Below the pieces are notes generated by a model, which saw nothing but the letters and a program-made list of their open reading frames with translations, was not told the DNA's origin and searched no databases. Shown one piece after another: positions 9,278-20,230 of a DNA stretch of 64,000 nucleotides. Positions within the stretch are counted from its first letter, which is position 1; every line of letters starts with the position of its first letter. Position numbers and translations under genes: made by a program. Origin of the DNA: Petunia secreta (taxonomy: Eukaryota > Streptophyta > Magnoliopsida > Solanales > Solanaceae); contig JARKIP010000017.1 of the NCBI GenBank assembly GCA_029990175.1, forward strand, positions 16,572,001 through 16,636,000. Direction: 5' to 3'.

Positions 9278-11742
9278 TGTCACGACCCAATTTTCGGGGT
9301 CGTGATGGCACCTAAATGTTACATCCTTAGGCGAACCACGAATAATTAAACTGATTCACAATGATAATTTAGATAGAAATATTTCAATAAAATGTAGGTG
9401 TAGGCATCCACCCGAAACACAGTGTCAATAGAGCATCTACGAATTCTGACATCCGATATATATAATATATAATACAAGATGTAGGAAGCGACTAAACACT
9501 AAGGTGGATCAGACGGTATGCCACCGCGAACCATGCGGTTGGCTCACCTCAAGCAAAAATAGCCACAGCCTCGAACGGATCAGATAAGTCCAGATGTCTG
9601 ACTAGTAGAAGGATCTGCACATTTAAACAGTAAGTTATGAGCCAAAGCCCAGTAAGATCATCGACAGGCCCGCTAAATTACCCTTTCGGGACAAGTCTTT
9701 GATAATGCATAAGCAGATAACGGAAGTACAATCCACACCTTTACAGTAACCCATAAACATTACATGCGATAATATAATTATACAACAACACAAGCAATAA
9801 TACGCGAATACATAACATGGTCAATAATATAAAGATACATAATATAGGCAGCATATACAATATTATATTGATACTGTGGCATAAACAATAATATAATAAA
9901 CACACAGCATGGCGATGATATATTTCGCATACCACATAGGTAATGATATACCTAGCACATAGCATAAGCACACACCCTGTGCGGCTTTGTTTATAGGTCA
10001 TATCGCACCACAGGCCTCTGTCCCTATAAACAACTTTACTTATAGGTCATAACGCACCACAAGCCTCTGTCCCAATAAGTCTCCACATCTAGGTCATAAC
10101 GCACCACCGGCCTCTGTCCCTAGATGGAATTTTGCTTCTAGGTCATAACGCACCACCGGCCTCTGTCCCTAGAGCATATCAATAATACACCGGCACACAA
10201 CATCGACTATACACAAGTCACGTTTGTGCTTTCTCCTTTTTGTATAAATATAACGAGTAGTACATGATACTATCTACTAGACAATGCTAGTCAATAAAGC
10301 ACTCGACATCTTACTTAGCAAGATCAAATCTTATCCGCAAGCAAAATAGAGGTCAAGTCTTACTTACCTCAAAATCGGCTCAAGTGGCTAAGGAACGACC
10401 TCCTTTCCCAAACGATGTGCCTCCGTAAGACTCCTCTCTGAGCCAAAGAAATAGTGTCGCGCTCGTAAACATGTGAGGAAAGGATTCTAAGCCCTTACGC
10501 AATTTAAGAGGCAATTTATCAAAATACCCCCAGGTCGGTCATACCCAAAAACCCGTAAAATTTATGTTTCCGGACTCCCCATACTCCCACGAGTCCAAAA
10601 GTACCATTATTGTACATACCTGAGTCCAACTCGGTCATTTTTCCCATGTCACAAATCTAGGGTTCAAACCCTCTTTCCAAGGATCGTCACTTTGATCCTC
10701 GGATTAAAGCGTTAAAAATGGGTAAGAATAGTTACCTTGTGTTTAGGAATGATTTTGGTACTTCAAATTCCCCTTGGAATTACTTTTAGAAGCTCAAAAC
10801 ATGAAAATAAAAATGAACGCCAGCCCTAGTATATATAGCAGCCCGCAGCTTTAAAGAGTTGTACCACATGCTGTCCAAATTGTACCTCACTGGATAGCTT
10901 TCAGTAAAATATCCATAACTTTTCATAAAAATGTCCAAATGATACGAGGTTGGTGGAATTAGAACCACAACTCAAAGGGCTACAACTTTCATGTTTCCAA
11001 TTTCTTATGGATTGATTTGAAAAATCGATTTCTTTCCGGCTGAACAGTAAAAACAGAATTCAGCAGCTTTTTTTTTGCTTTGCACCAGGTCAGCCACTGT
11101 TTTTGGGTCCAAACGGGACCCTACGAAGCTCGGAATGACCCCAAATTTTGTACACAAGTAATACAAGACTTGTGTGACATGCTCGTCAAGACGAAACTCA
11201 ATTCGGATCTCTAGAACTCAAAAAGTGGGTCCCACGGAAAAGGGTCAAATTTCGACTTTCGCCAAAATAGCGAATTTTAATCAAACGACCCCGGAATCCA
11301 AATTCGAAAGTTGTTACAAGTCACAAATGACGATACGAATCTAACGGAACCCTCAGATCTCTCATCGGAGTTCGTTTACTCAAATCGAGCTCGAAAACCT
11401 CTTTTAACCTTTTTAAACTTCCGCAACGGAGACTTTATCAAAAGTCCTATCAAACGAGGTCCGTTTTCACTTCTGAAGGTTGCTACAGGTCATAAATTAC
11501 CATACGAACCTAACGCAACTTTCAGATTTCACATCAGAGCTCATTTGCTCAAATCGAGCTCTGAAACCTCTTTAGCCTTAACGAATATCCGAAACGGATG
11601 TCTTTCTCCGATACCTATCTAACAGAGTTCGTTTTAGCTAAAAAATTTCAGGCATGTCATAATGGACCTTACAGAGCTTTTGGAATTGTCGACACGTAAA
11701 TCGAGGTCCCGATTCCCAAAACGACTATTTGAGGTCGTTACA
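9278..11742 (-). repeat. 3' LTR of element D
   Basis: LTR of 2,465 bases beginning tgtcacgacc and ending gtcgttaca in plus-strand reading. The inner side is followed by the polypurine tract, which identifies it as the 3' LTR of a minus-strand element. It holds a minisatellite at 9990-10173. Open frames inside it (9741-10001, 10786-10968, 11311-11622) recur in the other LTR and look like chance frames, not genes. Confidence 0.95.
9990..10173. repeat. Minisatellite inside 3' LTR of D
   Basis: Four imperfect copies, about 40-60 bases apart, of a unit containing aggtcataacgcaccac and cggcctctgtccctag. Each copy tends to be bounded by a short self-complementary stretch such as ctaggtca and cctag. 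The same array occurs in the 5' LTR at 17784-17967. Confidence 0.85.
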
Positions 11743-11757
11743 ATCTCCCCCACTTAG
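11743..11757 (-). promoter_or_regulatory. Polypurine tract of element D
   Basis: On the minus strand this reads aagtgggggagat immediately before the TG of the 3' LTR. This purine run resists RNase H and primes plus-strand DNA synthesis. Its place beside the LTR at 9278-11742 fixes the orientation of the element. Confidence 0.85.
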
Positions 11758-11877
11758 ACTCTCGTTCGTCCTCGGACGAGCCCGAGTCTAAGGTAAGATT
11801 CACATTTTCACGAAAATAATTACACGGATTTGGAGGACTCTCGCTACTATCCAAAATCATAAACAACAACATAACTT

Positions 11878-13923
11878 TTAGGCTTTAGAGATTGAAATCA
11901 AACCTGAATTATCGAAAAGGCGAGGATACTTCTCCCGCATGTCGGACTCGAGTTCCCAAGTGGCCTCTTCGCTAGGACGATTCTTCCATAGCACTTTAAC
12001 CAACGGGATCTCTTTCGACCTTAGCTTATGGATCTCTCTAGCCGCAATAGCAATCGGCTCCTCCAAGTAAGCCAAGTCCTCGTCGATCTTGACAGAAGCC
12101 ATATCAATCACATGGGATGGATCATGAACATACTTTCGGAGCATAGATACGTGGACTACCGGATGAACTGACAGAGATGGAGGCAAAGCAAGCCTATATG
12201 CAATAGCGCCAATGCGCTCCAAGACCTCAAAAGGACCAATGAACCTCGGACTAAGCTTGCCCTTTTTCCCGAATCTCATAACACCCTTCATCGGCGATAC
12301 TTTAAGAAACACCCGGTCACCTACCATAAACACCAAATCTCTCCTCCTCCGATCCGCATAAGATATCTGTCGACTCTGAGCTGCACGGAGCCGATCCTGA
12401 ATGATTCGGACCTTATCTAAGGTCTGCTGAACTAGATCCGGACCCAACACCTTCACCTCTCCAGGTTCAAACCAACCAACTGGAGAACGACATCGGCGGC
12501 CATGTAATGCCTCAAACGGAGCCATCTGGATAGAAGACTGATAACTGTTATTATAGGCAAATTCCGCCAAAGGCAAATAACTGTCCCAATGGCCTCCAAA
12601 GTCAATAGCAGAAGCCCTCAGCATATCCTCAAGAATCTGGATGGTCCTCTCGGACTGACCATCAGTCTGAGGATGAAATGCGGTGCTAAGATCCACTCGG
12701 GTTCCCAGCTCCTTCTGAAATGATCTCCAGAACTGAGTTGTGAACTGAGTACCGCGATCTGATATAATAGAGACTAGAGCACCATGCAATCTCACAATCT
12801 GCTCGATAAAGATACGAGCTAAGCGCTCCGATGAATAAGTAGTCCTCACGGGGATGAAATGAGCTGACTTGGTGAGACGATCCACTACTACCCATACTGA
12901 ATCATGCTTGCCCAAGGTCAAAGGCAATCCAACCACAAAGTCCATAGTAATATGCTCCCATTTCCATTCCGGAATCGGCATGGGCTGAGTCACCCCGGCT
13001 GGTCTTCTATGCTCATACTTTACCTGCTGACAATTTAAGCACCGAGACACATGATCAACAATATCTCTCTTCATTCCCTTCCACCAATATAACTCCCGAA
13101 GATCTTGATACATCTTCGTAATACCAGGATGAATAGAATATCGAGAACTGTGTGCCTCTGCCAATGTCAGTTGCCTCAACTCCCCAACATTCGGAACACA
13201 CAACCGACCGTTGAGCCGCAGTACACCATCATCTCCGATCATAAATGAGGTCACTCCCCCACTTAAAACTCTATCTCGAATATCACGCAAATATGAATCA
13301 TCAAATTGCTTTTCCTTGATCTGGGAAGCTAGGGATGACTGAGTCCCTATATAAGCAAAAACTCGGTCTGGCACAGAATCATCAAATCGCACTCCACTAA
13401 TGGACAAGGCCTGCAACTCTCGAGCTAGTGGTCTCATATCAACAGCAAGATAGACAAGGCTACCCATAGACTTCCTGCTCAGAGCATCAGCCACAACATT
13501 AGCTTTCCCGGGATGATACCGAATAGTGATGTCATAATCCTTAAGCAACTCCAGCAATCGGCGCTGTCTCCCGTTCAAGTCCTTCTGGGTGAACAGATAC
13601 TGGAGACTCTTATGATCAGTGAAAATCTCACAAGGCTCACCATATAAATAATGCCTCCACAACTTCAATGCAAATACCACCGCCAATAACTCTAGATCGT
13701 GGACAGGGTAGTTCTTCTGATGCACTTTCAGTTGTCTCGAGGCATAAGCTATCACCTTGCCATTCTGCATCAAAACACCACCTAAGCCAATACCGGAAGC
13801 ATCACAATAGACTGTGAATCCCCCGGATCCACTAGGCAAGGCCAATACAGGTGATGTAGTCAAGACAGTCTTGAGCCTCTGAAAGCTAGACTCACAAGCA
13901 GCAGACCATAGAAAAAGGAACAT
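11878..13923 (-). CDS. pol: Element D RNase H, integrase and chromodomain (pol C-terminal part)
   Basis: A 681-codon open frame, a segment of a once longer polyprotein. RNase H occupies about residues 35-150 with acidic residues D41 (YCDAS), E78, D103 (TDHKS) and D146 (VADALS). The integrase zinc-binding domain has H258, H265, C295 and C298; the catalytic core has D328 (TMDF), D389 (SDRG) and E425 (SERT). A GPF-type motif (FIGPFEV) is at 561-567 and a chromodomain at about 621-670 ends in KVLWKNRPSEEATWE. All expected catalytic residues are present. The first Met is internal: the frame joins the upstream RT by a one-base shift in a T-run near 13915. Chromodomains of this group are thought to steer integration to heterochromatin. 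Confidence 0.9.
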   Translation of the reverse strand: MFLFLWSAACESSFQRLKTVLTTSPVLALPSGSGGFTVYCDASGIGLGGVLMQNGKVIAYASRQLKVHQKNYPVHDLELLAVVFALKLWRHYLYGEPCEIFTDHKSLQYLFTQKDLNGRQRRLLELLKDYDITIRYHPGKANVVADALSRKSMGSLVYLAVDMRPLARELQALSISGVRFDDSVPDRVFAYIGTQSSLASQIKEKQFDDSYLRDIRDRVLSGGVTSFMIGDDGVLRLNGRLCVPNVGELRQLTLAEAHSSRYSIHPGITKMYQDLRELYWWKGMKRDIVDHVSRCLNCQQVKYEHRRPAGVTQPMPIPEWKWEHITMDFVVGLPLTLGKHDSVWVVVDRLTKSAHFIPVRTTYSSERLARIFIEQIVRLHGALVSIISDRGTQFTTQFWRSFQKELGTRVDLSTAFHPQTDGQSERTIQILEDMLRASAIDFGGHWDSYLPLAEFAYNNSYQSSIQMAPFEALHGRRCRSPVGWFEPGEVKVLGPDLVQQTLDKVRIIQDRLRAAQSRQISYADRRRRDLVFMVGDRVFLKVSPMKGVMRFGKKGKLSPRFIGPFEVLERIGAIAYRLALPPSLSVHPVVHVSMLRKYVHDPSHVIDMASVKIDEDLAYLEEPIAIAAREIHKLRSKEIPLVKVLWKNRPSEEATWELESDMREKYPRLFDNSGLISISKA

Positions 13924-14341
13924 TCTTCTGCGTCAATTTAGTCAGTGGTGCTGATATGGAAGAAAATCCCTCCACGAATCGCCGATAATAACCTGCCAAG
14001 TCTAAGAAACTCCGAATCTCTGTAGGAGAAGTAGGCCTAGGCCAATTCTGAACGGTCTCCACTTTCTTGGGATCAACACCAATACAGTCCTTGGTCACCA
14101 CGTGACCCAGGAACGACACGGTATCCAGCCAGAACTCACATTTAGAGAATATAGCATACAATTCATGGTCTCTTAAGGTCTGAAGGATAATCTTCAAGTG
14201 ATGCTCATGCTCCCCTCGGCTCCTTGAATATATAAGGATGTCATCAATGAACACAATAACAAAAGAATCAAGATATGGCTTGAACACACGGTTCATAAGA
14301 TCCATAAAGGCGGCCGGAGCATTTGTAAGCCCAAATGACAT
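13892..14341 (-). pseudogene. pol: Element D reverse transcriptase, C-terminal half
   Basis: 149 codons beginning at MSFGLTNAPAAFMDLMNRVF, with the catalytic box FIDD in FVIVFIDDILIYSRS, KCEFWLDTVSFLGHVV and the thumb AGYYRRFVEGFSSI. It overlaps the downstream frame by about 30 bases in another frame, which shows a one-base indel. Upstream it is separated from the RT fingers by a frameshift at about 14389. Motifs are intact, so the breaks look recent. Confidence 0.9.
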
Positions 14342-14384
14342 GACAAGAAACTCATAGTGCCCATATCTCGTACGGAAAGCAGTC

Positions 14385-14975
14385 TTAGAAAATATCCTCA
14401 GACCGAATCCTCAACTGATGATACCCCGATCTCAAGTCAATGTTGGAAAAATGAGTAGCACCCTGAAGCTGATCAAATAAATCATCTATACGCGGTAAAA
14501 GATACCTATTCTTGATAGTCACTTTGTTCAATTGCCGATAATCAATACACATGCACATAGAACCATCCTTCTTCTTTACAAAAAGAACCGGAGCACCCCA
14601 AGGAGACACACTGGGTCTAATGAAACCCTTATCAAGCAAATCTTGAATTTGCTCCTTCAATTCCCTCAACTCAGCAGGAGCCATACGATATGGAGGAATA
14701 GATATAGGCTGAGTACCTGGCAATATATCAATACAGAACTCAATCTCCCGCATAGGAGGCAAACCCGGCAAGTCATCCGGAAAGACCTCCGGATACTCGC
14801 ATACTACCGATACTCGATCAATAGATACCTCCTCCACTCGAACATCTCGAATAGAAGAAATATACCCTCCACACCCGCGAGCTATCATCTTCTGAGCCTT
14901 CATGAATGATATGATCTTGTTCCTCGGAAGAAGACCTGGAACCCTTCCAAATAGCCTTAGGCTCACCTTCGGCAC
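14385..14975 (-). pseudogene. pol: Element D protease-RT junction and RT N-terminal half
   Basis: 196 codons covering the linker after protease (YPEVFPDDLPGLPP), RT fingers (VSPWGAPVLFVKKKDGSM) and the first catalytic Asp in FSNIDLRSGYHQLRI. It ends in a TAA created by one extra base after RSEDIF near 14389. Its start overlaps the gag-protease frame, again shifted by one base near 14960. The RT wording is that of Tekay/Del chromoviruses. Confidence 0.9.
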
Positions 14976-16041
14976 CTATAGTCAAGGACTTGGCATGGCA
15001 ATCCAACATCGCGTGACAGGATGCTAACCAATCCATGCCCATGATCACATCAAATTCCACCATATCTAGAAACATCAAGTCTACTAGAGACTCAACACCA
15101 CAAATAGAAATCACACACTCCCGATACCCTTTATCTACACATATATGATCTCCGACAGGCGTTGCCACCATAAATGGAGCATCAATAAAAAACAGATCCT
15201 TGCTCAAGCAAGGTGAAAATCCAGGAGACACATATGAGAAAGTAGATCCCGGATCTATAAGGGCAAAGGCACTGCGGCCACAAACAGAAAGAGTACCTGT
15301 GATCACTTCATTGGATGCCTCGGCATCCTTGCGTGTCATAGCAAAAACCTGAGCTGAACCTCCAGGACCAGGAGCTCTCTGAACCGGCTGCCTAGGAGGA
15401 ACCTGAGTGACAGGCCTAGCTACCTGAGGAGAAGACCGAACCATAGCAGCAGAACTCTGATGTCCCGCGGAGGTAGGTCCAGATGAAGTAACATAGGGGC
15501 AATCCCTAACAAAGTGCCTGGGATCCCCACACTGGTAACAAGCCTTACTACCACCTCCTCCGCGTCCACCTCCGGGCCTGCACCTCCCATAGTGCCTCTG
15601 ACGGCATCTCCCACAAACAGGTGGAACAGACTGAGATGAATCCCCACGCCTCTGAGGCGGCTGAGGCCTCTGAACACCTGACGAAGTACCCTGAGATGGT
15701 AAAGCAGCGGCCTGGGGAAGCCTAGGCTGAGTATGACCACGAAAACTCTGGCCACCATGTGAGGGGCCACCAGAAGTACCAGAATATCGCACCCTCTTGC
15801 TCGCCCTCTCTGCATCTGCTCTAGCATGAACGTCCTCCATACGCCTCGCAATATCAACCACATCATAATAAGACTTGTTGCCAATATGTGAGGCAACAGC
15901 CACCTGAAGACGAGGGTGAAGACCCTCAACAAATCTAAGAACCTTGTCTCTCTCCAGAATAACCATAGCAGGCGCATACTGAGATAACTCTAAAAATCTG
16001 GTATCATAAGCAGTCACGGACATGCCTCCCTGTCTCAACAA
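14818..16041 (-). pseudogene. gag-pol: Element D gag C-terminal part, zinc knuckle and protease
   Basis: 407 codons. Residues 1-80 are the Gag core C-terminus (RFVEGLHPRLQ). A Pro/Gln/Ser-rich region contains a CGRC-type cluster at 143-154, then a CCHC zinc knuckle at C168, C171, H176 and C181 (CYQCGDPRHFVRDC). The protease active site is at D263 in FALIDPGSTFSYVS. The frame is continuous with the upstream Gag piece except for TAG codons at 16147-16149 and 16057-16059. At the C-terminus it drifts out of frame after about 14960, so the last ~45 residues are not native. Confidence 0.9.
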
Positions 16042-16146
16042 CTCAAACTCGCGTCTCTAGGCATCAAGATGACTCTGAGGCACAAATCTACTCATAAACA
16101 TAGCAACAAACTCGGTCCAAGTCAAGGGAGGAAGATCACTCGACCT

Positions 16147-16860
16147 CTATCTCATCATAGAAGACCACCAAGTCTCGGCATCACCGGACAAACGGAAAGA
16201 AGCACATCTCACCCCAAGGGTGTCCCTAGTACCCAATACAGAAAATATCTTCTCACATTTCTGAATATACCTCTGGGCAGTGCAAGTAGCTGGGGTACCA
16301 TCGAACTCGGGAGGCTTGAGCTTCATAAAGGACTCAATCCTCCGAGCTACCTCCTCGTCACTCATAGAAAGAGCAGGAATAGAATGACCCAACTGAATAC
16401 CCGACTGAGGAGCCAAAGTGGAAGGCTGAGCAATAGGACTAAGAATTGGAGTAGACTGAGGAATCACCGGAGTAGCCTCAGGAGTCGGCGTACTCATAGC
16501 TGGAGTAACTGGCTGGGGTACCGTAGAAGGTACTGGCATATCGCCCATAGGCGAGGCCTGAGATCCAAGCATGCCCATCATCCGCAATAGAACATCTGCA
16601 GAAATAGATACCGTTGTACCCGACACAAGAGAAGGCATAGTCGATGGGACATGTGTGACGGGTATCTCAGAAGACACCGGTGGCACTGTACTAGTCTGTC
16701 TGGCAGCAGGAGGTCTGCCCACAGAAGCTCTGGTAGTAGCCGCTCTCGGCTGAGTAGGTGCCCGCGCACCAGTCCGTGTGCTACGCACAGCTCTCCCACG
16801 GACCGACTCAGTCAGTGCGTCACCAGCTCCCGAAGTAGAGGACGATCGCGTTCTCACCAT
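16147..16860 (-). pseudogene. gag: Element D gag N-terminal part
   Basis: 237 codons with a plausible native start, MVRTRSSSTSGAGD. A long Pro/Ser/Thr-rich N-terminal region is followed by the start of the Gag core with PPEFDGTPATCTAQRYIQ and DAETWWSSMM. It ends in a TAG at 16147-16149; the same frame resumes downstream, so this is a point nonsense change, not a natural end. Gag would form the cytoplasmic particle that packages element RNA. Confidence 0.9.
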
Positions 16861-17056
16861 CTGTCATAATCACATTAAAGGATTAGCACCTATGTAAGCA
16901 TCATAGCACGAGAAGAGATGAAATGAAGGGAAACAACTCTTCCTAAAATGCCTTTGCAGCCTCTCGCTTATAAGTATGGTCTACAACATACCCATAAACA
17001 AGACTCTGCTCGGACACTGCTTCATTTACTCCCTAAGAATCGACTTACAACCTAGG
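16861..17056 (-). other. Leader of element D
   Basis: About 196 non-coding bases between the primer-binding site and the gag start. No uORF or conserved structure is evident by eye. Confidence 0.7.
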
Positions 17057-17069
17057 GCTCTGATACCAA
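17057..17069 (-). promoter_or_regulatory. Primer-binding site of element D
   Basis: The minus strand reads ttggtatcagagc two bases inside the 5' LTR, matching the 3' end of plant initiator tRNA-Met. The match continues over further bases (cctagg). Confidence 0.9.
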
Positions 17070-17071
17070 TT

Positions 17072-19546
17072 TGTCACGACCCAATTTTCGGGGCCGTGAT
17101 GGCACCTAAGTGTTACATCCTTAGGCGAACCACGAATAATTAAACTGATTCATAATGATAATTTAGATAGAACTATTTCAATAAAATGTAGGTATAGACA
17201 TCCACCCGAAACACAGTGTCAATAGAGCATCTACGAATTCTGACATCCGATGTATATAATATATAATACAAGATATAGGAAGCGACTAAACACTAAGGTG
17301 GATCAGACGGTATGCCACCGCGAACCATGCTGTTGGCTCACCTCAAGCAAAAATAGCCACAGCCTCGAACAGATCAGATAAGTCCAGCTGTCTGACTAGT
17401 AGAAGGATCTGCACATTTAAACAGTAAGTTATGAGCCAAAGCCCAGTAAGATCATCGACAGGCCCGCTAAATTACCCTTTCGGGACAAGTCTTTGATAAT
17501 GCATAAGCAGATAATGGAAGTACAATCCACACCTTTACAGTAACCCATAAACATTACATGCGATAATATAATTATACAACAACACAAGCAATAATACGCG
17601 AATACATAACATGGTCAATAATATAAAGATACATAATATAGGCAGCATATACAATATTATATTGATACTGTGGCATAAACAATAATATAATAAACACACA
17701 GCATGGCGATGATATATCTCGCATACCACATAGGTAATGATATACCTAGCACATAGCATAAGCACACACCCTGTGTGGCTTTGTTTATAGGTCATATCGC
17801 ACCACAGGCCTCTACCCCTATAAACAACTCTACTTATAGGTCATAACGCACCACAAGCCTCTATCCCTATAAGTCTCCACTTCTAGGTCATAACGCACCA
17901 CCGGCCTCTGTCCCTAGATGGAATTTTGCATCTAGGTCATAACGCACCACCGGCCTCTGTCCCTAGAGCATATCAATAATACACCGGCACACAACATCGA
18001 CTATACACAAGTCACGTTTTTGCTTTCTCCTTTTTGTATAAATATAACGAGTAGTACATGATACTATCTACTAGACAATGCTAGTCAATTAAGCACTCGA
18101 CATCTTACTTAGGAAGATCAAATCTTATCCGCAAGCAAAATAGAGGGCAAGTCTCACTTACCTCAAAATCGGCTCAAGTGGCTAAGGAACGACCTCCTTT
18201 CCCAAACGATGTGCCTCCGTAAGACTCCTCTCTGAGCCAAAGAAATAGTGTCGCGCTCGTAAACATGTGAGGAAAGGATTCTAAGCCCTTACGCAATTTA
18301 AGAGGCAATTTACCAAAATACCCCCGGGTCAGACATACCCAAAAATCCGTAAAATTTATATTTTCGGACTCCTCATACTCCCACGAGTCCAAAAGTACCA
18401 TTATTGTACATACCTGAGTCCAACTCGGTCTTTTTTCCCATTTCACAAATCTAGGGTTCAAACCCTCTTTCCAAGGATCGTCACTTTGATCCTCGGATTA
18501 AAGCGTTAAAAATGGGTAAGAATAGTTACCTTGTGTTTAGGAATGATTTTGGTACTTCAAATTCCCCTTGGAATCACTTTTAGAAGCTCAAAACATGAAA
18601 ATAAAAATGAATTCCCGCCCTAGTATATATAGCAGCCCGCAGCTTTAAAGAGTTGTACCACATGCTGTCCAAATTGTACCTCATTGGATAACTTTTAGTA
18701 AAATATCCATAACTTTTCATAGAAATTTCCAAATGATACGAGGTTGGCGGAATTAGAACCACAACTCAAAGAGCTACAACTTTCATGTTTTGACGTTTTT
18801 CCAATTCCTTATGGATTGATCTGAAAAATCGATTTCTTTCCGGCTGAACAGTAAAAACAGAATTCAGCAGCTTTTTTTTTTGCTTTGCACCAGGTCAGCC
18901 ACTGTTTTTGGCTCCAAACGGGACTCTACGAAGCTCGGAATGACCCCAAATTTTGTACACAAGTCATACAATACTTGTGTGACATGCTCGTCAAGACGAA
19001 ACTCAATTCGGATCTCTAGAACTCAAAAAGTGGGTCCCACAGGAAAGGGTCAAATTTCGACTTTCGCCAAAATAGCGAATTTTAATCAAACAACGCCAGA
19101 ATCCAAATTCAAAAGTTGCTACAAGTCACAAATGACGATACGAATCTAACGGAACCCTCAGATCTCTCATCGAAATTCGTTTACTCAAATCGAGCTCGAA
19201 AACCTCTTTTAACCTTTTTAAACTTCCGCAACGGAGACTTTATCAAAAGTCCTATCAAACGAGGTCCGTTTTCACTTTTGAAGGTTGCTACAGGTCATAA
19301 ATTACCATACGAACCTAACGCAACTTTCAGATTTCACATCAGAGCTCATTTGCTCAAATCGAGCTCTGAAACCTCTTTAGCCTTAACGAATATCCGAAAC
19401 GGATGTCTTTCTCTGATACCTATCTAACAGAGTTCGTTTTAGCTAAAAATTTTCAGGCATGTCATAATGGACTTACGGAGCTTTTGGGATTATCGACGCG
19501 CAAATCGAGGTCCCGATTCTCGAAACGACTATTTGAGGTCGTTACA
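17072..19546 (-). repeat. 5' LTR of element D
   Basis: LTR of 2,475 bases, closely similar along its length to the one at 9278-11742. By eye about 12 substitutions occur in the first ~460 bases, most of them transitions, plus small indels further in, such as an extra block near 18790. The adjacent primer-binding site identifies it as the 5' LTR of the minus-strand element. It contains the same minisatellite at 17784-17967. Confidence 0.95.
17784..17967. repeat. Minisatellite inside 5' LTR of D
   Basis: This is the counterpart of the array at 9990-10173, with the same four copies and few substitutions. Copy number has therefore not changed since insertion. Confidence 0.85.
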
Positions 19547-19551
19547 GAACA
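19547..19551. repeat. Right target-site duplication of element D
   Basis: A second gaaca copy; element A coding resumes directly after it. Confidence 0.95.
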
Positions 19552-20112
19552 TGACAAAAGCTCAAGAGCATTCATGATGCTCTAGTGAGTAGGAAGATGG
19601 CTGAGAAATACCAATAGGTAGATGGCTATATTTTCAAGAATGGGAGAGTGTGTGTCCCCGAGTCCCCTTAGAGAGGATTGCTAGTGCGTGAAGCATATTG
19701 TGGAGGCTTGATGGGTCTCTTTGGGAGGGATAAGACCTTGGCCATCCTTATGGAGCAATTTCATTGGCCAAAGATGGGGTTGCATGTTGAGCGACTATGC
19801 AATGCTTGTTTAGATTGCAAGCACGCCAAGTCTAAGTCGAATCCCTATCGTTTGTATACTCCCTTGCCTATTCCTACTAGCCCATGGATGAATATTTCTA
19901 TGGATTTTGTAATAAGAATGCCACGGGCTAGAGGAGGACATGATAGCATTTATGTTGTCGTGGATAGGTTCTCCAAGATGGCACACTTTATTCCTTGCAA
20001 AAAGAGTAATGATGCACAACATGTAGCTCTTTTTTTCATTAATAATGTGTTAAAGTTTCATGGAGTGCCTCAAACCATTGTGAGTGACAGGGACACTAAG
20101 TTCCTTTGGTTT
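19552..20112 (+). pseudogene. Element A integrase remnant, truncated
   Basis: This continues element A after the nested insertion. A 145-codon frame begins at 19678. The integrase zinc-binding domain keeps the Cys pair (CNACLDC), but both expected His ligands are changed: EAYCGGLMGLFG where the family has His at two positions. The core shows the first Asp (ISMDFVI) and second Asp (VSDRDTKF). The third catalytic residue, the C-terminal domain and the 3' LTR are absent because family similarity stops near 20112. Stops occur at 19585 and 19670. Confidence 0.85.
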
Positions 20113-20216
20113 TAGGCTGAAATATTGCTAAGTGTTTAGTCCTAATCTATGAATCTATCCCTAGACACACAAGAGTAAAGGGGACAATCAATTGGGGGCC
20201 CTTCCAATCAATAGTA

Positions 20217-20230
20217 AGCATAATGTAAAC
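20217..20230. repeat. Left target-site duplication of LINE piece
   Basis: The 14 bases agcataatgtaaac match 21137-21150 with one mismatch. They bracket a LINE-derived segment with an A-rich 3' end. Confidence 0.85.

Larger units (their letters stand above)
9278..19546 (-). mobile_element. Tekay/Del-type chromovirus, full-length, nested in element A
   Basis: An LTR retrotransposon of 10,269 bases on the minus strand. It has LTRs at both ends starting with TG and ending with CA, a primer-binding site at 17057-17069, a polypurine tract at 11743-11757, and Gag, zinc knuckle, protease, RT, RNase H, integrase and a C-terminal chromodomain in the order of chromoviruses. The target duplication is perfect. 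Two in-frame TAGs in gag and about three one-base frameshifts in pol disable it. The LTRs differ at about 12 of the first ~460 bases by eye, mostly transitions, which suggests a fairly recent insertion. Confidence 0.95.

Noticed and set aside
9741..10001. 86-codon frame in the left LTR of element D, repeated at 17535-17795
   Set aside because: Its conservation between the two copies reflects LTR identity, not selection; it has no domain.
14532..14909. 125-codon plus-strand frame opposite element D RT
   Set aside because: It is a shadow of the minus-strand RT coding.
18880..19427. Frames of about 90-103 codons near the inner end of the LTRs (also 11311-11622)
   Set aside because: They overlap in different frames within an LTR and have no recognisable protein features.
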